This document shows, piece by piece, positions 1-9,298 of a stretch of DNA of 64,000 bases (the first letter of the stretch is position 1; each line of letters begins with the position of its first letter). The DNA lies in NCBI RefSeq assembly GCF_023898315.1, contig NC_064617.1:713393202-713457201 (forward strand), given 5' to 3'. The DNA is from Schistocerca nitens. Taxonomy: Eukaryota; Arthropoda; Insecta; Orthoptera; Acrididae. A program made the translations under genes and the position numbers. The notes under the pieces were generated by a model that saw only the letters and a list, made by a program, of their open reading frames with translations, ran no database searches and had not been told where the DNA came from.

Positions 1-1918
1 GCTGGGAGGGGGGACGGCGAAAAATAGACAAGTCAGAAAATGAAAGATGTAGAGAATTGAAATGGAATAAAGAAAGGAATAGTTACTGTGAATAAATGCT
101 TAGACAGAAGGAATTAACGCAAATTAAGGCCAGGTGGGTGGCGAGAACCAAGGACATGTTGTAGTGCTAGTTGCCACCTGCGGAGTTCTGAGAAACTGGT
201 GTCTGGGCGAAGAATACAGATAGTGCGTGTGGTGAAACAGGCACCGAGATTATGGTCAGGTTGTACAGTGTGCTTTGCAACAGGATATTTTGTGTTGCCT
301 GTATACACCCTCTTCCTATACCCATTTATCTTGACTGGTAACTGGCTGGTAGTTGTGCCGATGTAAATGGCTCAACATTATTTACGTAACAGCTGGTATA
401 TGATGTGTCTTTTCACAGGTGTGTCTCCCTTTGATAGTATTTGTTTTGCCAGTTACACGGCTGGAATGGTGGTGGTAGCAGGGTGCATAGGACAAGTCTT
501 GCACCAGGGACGGTCACAGGGGTAGGCGCCATAGGGTAGGGAGATGGATGCAGAAGGAGCACAGGGTCTGGCAAGGATATTGCAGAGATTGAGAGGGTGA
601 CAAAAAGCTGTTCTAGGTGTGATGTGCAAAATATCTGACAGAATAGATCTCATTTCAGGGCATAATTTTAGGAAGTCATGGCCTCGTCGAAGTAGATGAT
701 AGTTGCATTCAAGATTAGGTGACAAGCTGTGTGCTCTGAAGTTGTTTTTTGGAGGGATCAGCAGTACCAGGATTGTATGTGATGGCCAGGAAATCTGCTT
801 TTGGACTAGGCTGTTGGGATAATTACGTGGCGTGAAGGCTGAAGTGAGAGTGGTTATGTATTGCTGTAAATTGTCTGCATCAGAAGAAATATGTTTGCCT
901 GAATGCCAAGGCTGTATGGGAGGAAATGTTTGACATGGAAAGGTTAGCAACTTTCAAAATGTAAGTACTGTTGTTTGTTAGTGCCATCCTTTCCAGGTCA
1001 AACATTCCCTTCCATACAGGCTTGGCATTTGAGGCAAATGTGTTTGTTCGGGTGCAGACTCTTTACAGCAATACACCACCACTTTCACTTCAGCCTTCAG
1101 TAGACATAATTATCCCAACAGTGTAGTTCAAAAGCATATTTCCCAGGCCATCACGTCCAATCCTGGTACTGCTGATCCCTCCAAAAAACAACTTCGGAAC
1201 ACATCACTTGTCACCCAGTATTATCCTGGTCTTGAATGTATCAATCAGCTACTTCGACAAGGCCCTGAAACGAAATCCGTTCTGTCTGAGATTTTGCCCA
1301 TCACACGTAGAATAGCTTTTCATCACCCTCCCAATCTCTGCAATATTCTTGCCAGACTCTGTGCTCCTTCTGCCCCATCTTCCTATCCTATCGCTCCTAC
1401 CTCTGTGACTGTACCTGGTACAAGACTTGCCCTATGCACCCTGCTACCACCACCTATTCCAGCCGTGTAACTGGCAAAACAAATACTATCAAAGGGAGAA
1501 ACACCTGTGAAACGACATGTCATATATCAGCTGTTACGTAAACACTGTTCAGCCTTTTACATTGGCGTGACTACCACTCAGATATCAGTCAGATAGAATG
1601 CGCATAGTCAGAGGGGGTATACGGCAGCACACGATATCCTGTTGCAGAGCATGCTGTACAACATGACAGTTATGACGTCAGTGCCTGTATCACCGCACAT
1701 GCCATGTGGATTCTTCTTCCAGACACTAGTTTCTCAGTACTCCGCAGGTGGCAACTAGCACTACAACATGTCCTTGGTTCTCACTACCCACCTGGCCTTA
1801 ATTTATGTTAATTCCTTCTGTCTCAGCATTTATTCACCGTAAATACTCCTTTCTTCAGTCCACTTCAGTTTTGTACATCTTTCATTTTCTGACTTGTCTA
1901 TTTTTTGCTGTCCCCCCT
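1..1918. repeat. Long inverted repeat derived from a Penelope-like element (PLE)
   Basis: The left arm (about 1-943) is the reverse complement of the right arm (about 987-1918), with a loop of roughly 40 bases. For example, the region around 130-180 reappears inverted at 1745-1800, and 720-800 reappears inverted near 1130-1210. The arms are visibly diverged (many substitutions and small indels), so this is not a recent duplication. Each arm carries the same decayed PLE-like coding segment, reading outward from the centre. The left end is cut by the window edge, so no target-site duplication can be checked. I infer a snap-back or head-to-head PLE insertion; PLE copies are known to occur as inverted or tandem partial dimers. 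Confidence 0.85.
114..950 (-). pseudogene. PLE C-terminal remnant (RT tail, Cys-rich linker, decayed GIY-YIG region)
   Basis: A 165-codon open stretch (950 down to 453) reads as the C-terminal part of a PLE reverse transcriptase. It has a segment with PPKNNFR, then CHPLNLCNILARPC, then a Cys motif CDRPWCKTCP of the kind that links RT to the GIY-YIG endonuclease in Penelope-like proteins. It runs on as VTGKT.TIKG, another typical linker phrase. Stops and frameshifts follow; a second open piece (308 down to 114) continues the degenerate C-terminus. The RT catalytic core (FADD block) is not present. The same sequence occurs inverted and more decayed at about 975-1750. Non-functional; family assignment rests on the linker motif. 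Confidence 0.65.
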
Positions 1919-2440
1919 CTCACCTCTGTTACATACAAAGCACTTAGCTTTTCACTCTGGTTAACTTGTGCCCAATGTTTTAGTAGTAATCTCTCTGTCT
2001 TGTATGTTACCCTGTCTTCCACCTGTAAGCTCTCATGTTTTCAAATTTCGTCTGGTGCAGTCCCCAACAATCGGTCTTTGCTTCTCATCTCATCTGGTAA
2101 GTCTCCCATGATCTGGGTTTAGGTGATGTTTTACAAATCATCCCATTTCGTAAACCTCCACCGCTCTTCCTTCTCCTTCGACCCTTCTCCCAGGAGGCGG
2201 AGCCACTGGCTCCGAAAACTTGCAGATTTAAATACTTTTATATGTGTGTTCTCCTGCCACCACTTGGTGACTAGATTTTCTTATCTATCCAATTACATTA
2301 TATTTTCAAGGAAGTTATGTTGCTGCACCTGGGCAATTGGGGGCACCACCTTCCTGATACAATTTTTAACACTGTGTGAAACAAAATTTAAAGTATGTAC
2401 CGACTTTATTAAAAAAAAAATTAAATAATCTTATTCATAA
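1919..2440 (+). repeat. Unique 3' extension of the first PLE-like palindrome with a terminal stem-loop
   Basis: This stretch continues the right arm but has no counterpart left of position 1, because the window starts there. It contains a perfect 6-bp stem, GGAGCC-act-GGCTCC (2199-2213), followed directly by GAAA (2214-2217). The same arrangement of stem then GAAA occurs in the other palindromes of this window. The box expected before the stem (CTGANGA) is degraded here (CAGGAGG). It ends in an A-rich run near 2410-2425. Two short ORFs (1805-2122, 2123-2428) show no recognisable domain and are probably spurious. Confidence 0.5.
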
Positions 2441-3835
2441 AATGGGTTTTATTGTATTTTGAAATCAGGAAGTTACTTTGCTACATCGTGTTTAAAAGTG
2501 TGTTGTTGCACTTTGTAGTTACTATGTGATCTGTTTGGTAAAGTTGCTCAGGGAAATGTCTTACTTTTAACTTCTGTTACTTCATTTAGCATCAGCAGTG
2601 GAGACAGCCCATCTTTTTTTTCATTTTTTCCTTTTTTTGCAAGAAATACACAATTCGCTTTTTTCTATTTCTATATATCGTCTTATATGGGACTTAATGA
2701 AGATACTGGCAGCTCAACAAACTACTGATAATCTAGTTAAGAGTCTCAGTAATCCGTCTGTGGATGACAATGCATGGTACAAATTTGTTCCAAAAAGCGA
2801 GATGTAAAAACGTGATATCTCACATTCTATTGCTCACAAAGATATGGGGTCAAGTATTTTGGGTAACCCTTGGCCTTTTAACTATTTGTATACTTACCAG
2901 AAGAATGGACATACTGTAGCTGCCCACAGTACAGGGTCAAAATTTAAACATTACACACTTCCTCCAGCCCAGGCAAATTGAGCAAATCGATTGGTTCTTT
3001 TGCATTAGGTGTTGTTGGGGGTGGACCTTAGGTGGCTTATAAAAGCACCATTTGTTTTTGGGTGGCTTCTGATAAAAGATGTAAATGTAGTTTTAACTGA
3101 TGTAGAGAATACATTGAAAGGGTTGTGTAGTAACACTGTTCACGTTTACGTCGCACTTCACTTAGCGTAGACCGGGACTGTGTCCTAGGCATGCCCGATG
3201 TTGACTGACTGGGCACGGCCCGTGCTGCTGGAGTTGTTGTTGTTGTTCTTGTTGTTACGCCGGCAGAGGTCGCGTCCAAATTCTCGCGTGCCCTCTGGTG
3301 GACGGGACTCTACTTGCGGCAACTACCGCCCGTGACGCGCCGTGCCAATGTGCGCCTCCCGCGATCTTTCTGGTGGCTACTACAGGTTGTAAGGTCACTA
3401 AACTATATTTTTAGTCAGCATTTATTCACCATTAAAACTTTGATGCCACTGTCTCTGTACAACAAACACTTCACATCTATACAAATATGCCCAAAGTGGT
3501 ACTGCAGGAACAAAAAAAATTACTAAACAGGGTTTTAACATGCAAAAAGAACTTAAAATGACTCCAAATTACACAAAAGTGGAAAAACTATAAATTCAGT
3601 AAAATATTTGCAATAACATTTTTACTCTTCTAAGATACAAATCATAAGCCAGGCCTTTTTGATGAACTGCGATTGATGAGCAACGTATCCAGAAAAAATG
3701 TAAAGCAAGCAGTTTTGCATATTTATTTGTTGTTAGTGTTTGTCAAAGTGTATCAATGTGTCTGAGTATGTAAATAAATTGTGAGAACTGTACTGACCTA
3801 CAGAATTTGTTTTAACTAATCAGCAGACCCTGGCT
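2441..3835. other. Unassigned sequence with a CpG-rich patch
   Basis: No gene or classifiable repeat is visible. Most is AT-rich. The exception is about 3130-3390, which is distinctly GC- and CpG-rich, includes an imperfect (GTT)n run near 3232-3258, and could be a piece of an LTR or another GC-rich repeat. The short ORFs here have no recognisable domains. Confidence 0.4.
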
Positions 3836-4160
3836 CCAACACGGAAAAAGAAGAGAACCAGCTGAAAAATGTTCCTGTTGGAGCACAAAAAAGATCAATA
3901 TGTTCCTCTTAAAAACACTCTGACCGAAAAGTGGGGAACCAGCTGCCTTCCTCACCAAACATTTTGGCACAGAAACACATTCTTGCCATTTTGTGCTGAA
4001 AGAGGGTAGCAGAGAGACTGTGATGATGGGGGAGAGACAGTGGCAGTGAAAAACAGAGTGAGAGAGAGAGAGAGAGAGAGAGACGAATGAATGAAGACAA
4101 TAGCAGTGGCAGCCAAAGAGAGAGGAGTAGCACCATGTATTTTGAGTGAGAAGATTCCAA
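3836..4160 (+). repeat. Unclassified dispersed repeat with GA-rich segment, copy 1
   Basis: Positions about 3863-4010 match the reverse complement of about 8205-8352 (shared phrases CTGTTGGAGCACA, GTGGGGAACCAGCTGCC, CTTCCTCACCA). Next to it lies a segment with GACAGTGGCAGTGAAAAACAG and a GA microsatellite (4057-4083); related wording occurs near 7750-7770. The serine/leucine-rich ORFs on the minus strand here are translations of the GA repeat. I cannot place the family. Confidence 0.6.
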
Positions 4161-4382
4161 GAGTTACTCCACTCATCATGTAAATGCAAAAGTTTGTATA
4201 AACATGCACTTTTACTGTATACTGGGGATTTTAAGAACTGACGAGCATCAAAGGAGTGCTACAAATGTAAGTTCCACGAGGTGCATTTTAGCTGTGTATA
4301 TTTTTACTTGTGACAGTTTTGTAATTTTATTTTTGACAAAACTGTGTGGAATGTGCAATATACTCTCCACTAAGATCTTAAT

Positions 4383-7300
4383 GTTGTTGTTGTGGTCTTC
4401 AGTCCAGAGACTGGTTTGATGCAGCTCTCCATGCTACTCTATCCTGTGCAAGTTCATCATCTCCAATTAACTACTGCAACCTACATCCTTCTGAATCTGC
4501 TTAGTGTATTCATCTCTTGGTCTCCCTCCATCACTAAATTGGCGATCCCTTGATGCCGCAGAACGTGTCCTAGTAACCGATCCCTTCTTCAAGTCAAGTT
4601 GTGCCACAAATTTCTCTTCTCCCCATTTCTGTTCAATACCTCCTCATTAATTACGTGATCTACCCAGCTAATCTTCAGCATTCTTCTGTAGCACCACATT
4701 CCGAAAGCTTCTATTCTCTTCTTGTCTAAACTATTTATCATCAATGTATCACTTCCATAAATGGCTACACTCCATACAAATACTTTCAGAAATGACTTCC
4801 TGACATTTAAATCTATACTCGATGTTAACAAATTTCTCTTCTTCAGAAACGCTTTCTTTGCCATTGCCAGTCTACATTTTATATCCTCTCTACTTCGACA
4901 ATCAGCAGTTATTTTGCTCCCCAAATAACAGAACTCATCTACTACTTTAAGTGTCTTATTTCCTAATTTAATTCCCTTAGCATCACCTGATTTAATTAGA
5001 CTACATTCCATTATCCTTGTTTTGCTTTTTTTGATGTTCATCTTATATCCTCCTTTCAAGACACTGTCCATTCAGTTAAACTGCTCTTCCAGGTCCTTCG
5101 CTGTCTCTGACAATTACAATGTCATCAGCAAACATCAAAGTTTTTATTTCTTCTCCGTGGATTTTAATTCCTACTCCAAGTTGTTCTTTTGTTTCCTTTA
5201 CTGTTTGCTCAATATACAGATCGAATAACATCGGGGATAGGCTGCAACTCTAACTCACTCCCTTTCCAACCGCTGCTTCCCTTTCATGCTCCTCGGTTCT
5301 TATAACTGCCATCTGGTTCTTGTACAAATTGTAAATAGCCTTTCGCTCCCTGTATTTGACCCCTGCCACCTTTTGAAAGAGAGTATTCCAGTGAACATTG
5401 TCAAAAGCTTTCTCTAAGTCTACAAATGCTAGAAACGTAGGTTTGCCTTTCCTTAACCTATCTTCTAAGGTAAGTCGTAGGGTCAGTATTGCCTCAAACG
5501 GAATCCAAACTGATCTTTCGCAAGGTCGGCTTCTACCAGTTTTTCCATTCGTCTGTAAAGAATTCGCGTTAGTATTTTGCAGCCATGACTTATTAAACTG
5601 TTAGTCAGGTAATTTTTACACCTGTCAACACCTGCTTTCTTTGGGATTGGAATTTTATATTCTTCTTGAAGTCTGAGGGTATTTCGCCTGTCTCATACAT
5701 CTTGCTCACCAGATGGTAGAGTTTTGTCAGGGCTGGCTCTCCCAAGGCTATCAGTAGTTCTAATGGAATGTTGTCTACTCCCGGGGCTTGCTTTGATTTA
5801 GGTCTTTCAGTGCTCTCTCAAATTCTTCATGCAGTATCACATCTCCCATTTCTTCTTCACTTACGCCCTCTTCCATTTCCATGACATTGCCCTTGTATAG
5901 ATCCTCTGCATACTCCTTCTGCCTTTCTGCTTTCCCATCTTTGCTTAGAACCAGTTTTCCTTTTGAGCTCTTGATATTCATACAAGTGGTTCTCTTTTCT
6001 ACAAAGGTCTCTTTAGTTTTCCTGTAGGCAGTATCTATCTTACCTCTAGTGATATATGCCTCTACATCCTTACATTTGTCCTCTAGTCATCCGTGCTGAG
6101 CCATTTTGCACTTACTGTCGATCTCATTTTTGAGACGTTTGTATTCATTTTTGCCTGCATCATTTACTGCATTTTTATATTTTCTCCTTTCATCAATTAA
6201 ATTCAATATCCCTTCTGTTACCCAAGGATTTCTACTAGCCCTTGGCTTTTTACCTACTTGATCCTCTGCTGCTTTCACTATTTCATCTCTCAATGCTACC
6301 CATTCTTCTTCTACCGTATTTCTTTCCCCCATTCCTGTCAATCGTTCCCTAATGCTCTCTCTGACACTCTCTACAACCTCTGGTTCTTTCATTTTACCCA
6401 GGTCCCATATTCTTAAATTCCCACCTCTTTGCAGTTTCTTTAGTTTTACTCTACAGTTCATAACCAATAGATTGTGGTCAGAGTCCACATCTGCCCCTGG
6501 AAATGTCTTATAATTTAAAACCTGGTTCCTAAATCTCTCTCTTACCATTATATAATCTATCTGAAACCTTCCAGTGTATCCAGGCTTCTTCCATCTATAC
6601 AACCTTCTTTCATGATTCTTAAACCAAGTGTTAGCTATGATCAAGTTATGCTCTGTGCAAAACTCTACCAGGCGGCTTCCTCTTTCATTTCTTATCCCCA
6701 TTCCATATTCACCTAGTACTTTTCCTTCTCTTCCTTTTCCTTCTGTCGAATTCCAGTACCCCCATGACTATTAAATTTTTGTCTCACTTCACTATCTGAA
6801 TAATTTCTTTTATCACATCATATATTTCTTCAATCTCTTCATCATCTGCAGAGCTAGTTGGCATGTAAACTTGTACTACTGTGGTAGGTGTGGGCTTTGT
6901 GTCTATCTTGGCTACAATAATGCGTTCACTATTCTGTTTGTAGTAGCAGACCTCTGCTCCTTTTTTTTTATTCATTATTAAATGTACTACTGCATTACCA
7001 TTTATAACCCTGTAGTCACCTGACCAGAAGTCTTGTTCCTCCTGCCACCGAACTTCACTAATTCCCACTATATCTAACTTTAACCTATCCATTTCCCTTT
7101 TTAAATTTTCTAACCTACCTGCTCACTTAAGGGAACTGACATTCAATGCTCTGATCCGTAGAATGCCAGTTTTCTTTCTCCTGATAACGACATCCTCCCG
7201 AGTAGTCCCCACGTGGAGATCCGAAGGGGTTCTATTTTACCTCTGGAATATTTTACCCTAGAGGACGCCATCATCATTTAACCATACAGTAAAGCTGCAT

Positions 7301-7579
7301 GCCCTCGGGAAAAATTATGGCTGTAGTTTCCCCTTGCTTTCAGCCGTTCGCAGTACCAGCACAGTAAGGCCGTTTTGGTTAATGTTACAAGGCCAGGTCA
7401 GTCAGTCATCCAGACTGTTGCCCCTGCAGCTACCGAAAAGGCTACTGCCCCTCTTCAGGAACCACACGTTTTTCTGGCCTCTCAACAGATACCCCTCCGT
7501 TGTGGTTGCACTTATGGTATGGCTATCTGTTTCACTGAGGACTCAAGCTTCCCTACCAATGGCAAGGTCCATGGTTCAT
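4383..7579 (-). mobile_element. RTE-clade LINE, copy A, full length but decayed
   Basis: A 3.2-kb non-LTR retrotransposon on the minus strand: 5' UTR at the right, 3' end at the left in a (CAA)n-like tail (TTGTTGTTGTGG on the plus strand). It is flanked by a perfect 9-bp target-site duplication GATCTTAAT (4374-4382 and 7580-7588), so both ends are defined. It includes about 300 bp of 5' UTR (7285-7579) that copies C and D largely lack. It is clearly homologous throughout to intact copy C (56747-59747). The insertion hit a repeat that resumes at 7589. Confidence 0.92.
4563..7272 (-). pseudogene. RTE endonuclease/reverse transcriptase, disabled
   Basis: Fragments of one polyprotein in several frames. 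The apurinic-type endonuclease appears at 7092-6784 (ISEVRWQEEQDFWSGDYR) and 6701-6087 (PGADVDSDHNLLVMN, the SDH motif of this endonuclease fold). The linker is at 5981-5775, the RT FADD block is still readable at about 5110-5130, and the C-terminal region is at 5071-4589 (ITADCRSREDIKCRLAMAKKAF). Multiple frameshifts, small deletions and stops break the frame relative to the 987-codon ORF of copy C, so it cannot encode a working protein. Confidence 0.88.
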
Positions 7580-7588
7580 GATCTTAAT

Positions 7589-7745
7589 ATGCCAGGAGTA
7601 ATGAACACACAGTGGAACTTGATGTACAGTGAAAAAATTTTTCAAATGATCTGAAGATGACAGTCTTGTCTGTCGAAACCAGTCAGTGAAAAACAGTTTT
7701 GGATGTGATCTTGTCTATAAAAAAATTTCTTTAGTGGAGATAATG
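7589..7745 (+). repeat. Fragment of a repeat carrying a hammerhead-like stem-loop
   Basis: Sequence on the far side of the copy A target-site duplication. It contains CTGAAGA, a 5-bp stem (GACAG/CTGTC) and GAAA at 7651-7678. The style resembles PLE terminal sequences, but no coding part is left, so family assignment is tentative. Confidence 0.4.
7651..7678 (+). ncRNA. Hammerhead-ribozyme-like core motif
   Basis: CTGAAGA (7651-7657) fits the CUGANGA box. One unpaired base follows (7658), then a stem GACAG/CTGTC (7659-7663 with 7670-7674, loop TCTTGT) and GAAA (7675-7678). In canonical hammerheads stem II starts directly after CUGANGA; the extra base is a departure. I could not identify a convincing stem I or cleavage site, so this is a motif match, not a demonstrated ribozyme. 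Confidence 0.35.
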
Positions 7746-7768
7746 ATGGTTAGTGAAAAACAGTGGCA

Positions 7769-7814
<46 letters not shown>

Positions 7815-8352
7815 GACGCAATGGGAGCAAAAGAGAGGGGCGACGGTGAAAATGAAAAATACAGATCAGTGGAGACCATACTGAGACTTGGGATGATTTT
7901 TAGGATGTAAGTAAAGGGGAGGACCTACATGGTCTGAAATTTTAAGCACTTGGGTATAGGGGAAAAAATAAATTGCGGGTCCCCTAGAATATTCAACCTG
8001 CCGCGTTACAGTGGAGACAGTGGCAATGGGAACGAAATACAAGAGGAGACAGTGACAGTGGGATACACTGTAAATCAGTGGGAGTAAAAGGAAACAGTGG
8101 CAGAGAGAGAGGTACAAAGAAAGTGCTAGAGAGGTGGAGATGCTGAATATGGAAGCTTCACTACAAAGAAAGACTGGGTAAAAGGATTTAGAACGTTCTG
8201 TGTTAAAAGAGGATGAATATGTTCACATGCCAAAATTTATGGTGAGGAAGGCAGAATGAGGATTGAGGCAGCTGGTTCCCCACTTCTCCTTCAGAGTCTT
8301 TAAAGGAGAAACATATTCACCTTTTATGTGCTCCAACAGGAGCATTTTACAG
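7746..8352 (-). repeat. Unclassified dispersed repeat with GA microsatellite, copy 2
   Basis: A (GA)n run at 7771-7811 is followed by GACAGTGGCAATGGGA-like wording repeated several times to about 8110. The last part, 8205-8352, is the inverted match of 3863-4010. No coding potential is visible. It lies on the opposite side of RTE copy A from copy 1, in inverse orientation. Confidence 0.55.
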
Positions 8353-8551
8353 CTTGTTTAAATAATACTTAAGTGGCTGGTAGGGCTTACTGCCTGAAGA
8401 TGAGCACTAGTGACTAAATGTCTCTCTAATAAATTAGCGTTTATAAGATCATAATTCTTAACCTCTGTGACTCGTTGCAGCAAATGCATGTAACATATAT
8501 CATAAACCAGTAACAGAAAACCAGTAGCTAATATGACTAATAATTATTTTG

Positions 8552-9298
8552 TAACAATATTGTGAAAAGGAAAGTTGCTACTCACCAATAGCGGAGATGC
8601 TGAGTCGCAGATAGGCACTACAAACAGACTGTCACAATATAGCTTTTGGCCAGAAGGCCTTCGTCAGAATTAGACGGCAAACACACACACACAATCGCAA
8701 CTCACACACGCAACTGCAGTCTCAGGCAACTGAGGCCACACTGCAAGCTGCAGCACTGGTGCATGATGGGAGTGGCGACTGGGTAGGGGTAAGGAGGAGG
8801 CTTGGGCGGGGAGTGGTAGGGATAGTAGGGTAGGCATGGCGGACAGTGTCATGCTGTTGGGGAGTGTGGAGGGATGATGTGGAAAGAGGGTATGGCAGCT
8901 AAGTGCAGTCGGGAGGTTAGATGACTCTCCGTGCTCCCCAACAGTACCGTATGTCACTGTCCGCCATGCCTACTCTATGATTCCTCCCCCTCCCCGCTCC
9001 AGCCTCCTTCTTACCCCCACCCAGTCGCCAGTCCCATCACGCACTGGTGCTGCAGCTTACACTGTGGCTCAGTTGCCTGAGACTGCAGTTATGCGCATGT
9101 GATTTGCATTTGCGTGAGTGTGTATGTGTGTGTTTGCTGTCTAATTCTGATGAAGGCCTTCTGGCCGAAAGCTATATTTGTGACAGTCTGTTTGTCATGC
9201 CTATCTGCGACTCTGCCATCTCCACTATATTGTGAGTAGCAACTTTCCCTTTTACAATATTAGTACATTCCATCCTGGATTTTACATTTTTTGATTTC
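8552..9298. repeat. Palindromic (foldback) element with perfect 12-bp target-site duplication
   Basis: The left arm begins AAAGGAAAGTTGCTACTCAC and the right arm ends GTGAGTAGCAACTTTCCCTT; the sequence between folds into arms of about 330 bp (for example the tract near 8770-8880 reappears inverted near 8960-9070). The flanks carry ATAATTATTTTG on both sides (8540-8551 and 9299-9310), proving a single insertion event. The right side has an extra unpaired tail (about 9265-9298). The arms contain inverted copies of a CTGANGA-stem-GAAA motif: 9147-9170 intact, 8644-8667 with GAAA changed to AAAA. No ORF of substance. I infer an inverted dimer of a PLE-type 3' end. Confidence 0.85.
9147..9170 (+). 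ncRNA. Hammerhead-ribozyme-like core motif in palindrome arm
   Basis: CTGATGA (9147-9153), one extra A, stem GGCC/GGCC (9155-9158 with 9163-9166, loop TTCT) and GAAA (9167-9170). The box is an exact CUGAUGA. The inverted copy in the other arm (8644-8667) keeps CTGACGA and the stem but has lost the G of GAAA. Stem I and cleavage site not identified. Confidence 0.38.

Noticed and set aside
2191..2217. Stem GGAGCC/GGCTCC followed by GAAA as a further hammerhead-like core
   Set aside because: The upstream box reads CAGGAGG instead of CTGANGA, so only half of the core is present; kept as a stem-loop, not counted as a match.
3909..4209. Leucine/serine-rich minus-strand ORFs resembling signal peptides
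   Set aside because: Translations of the GA microsatellite and its flanks.
8394..8420. CTGAAGA followed by a CAC/GTG pairing as another hammerhead-like core
   Set aside because: GAAA is replaced by TAAA and the stem is interrupted; too degenerate.
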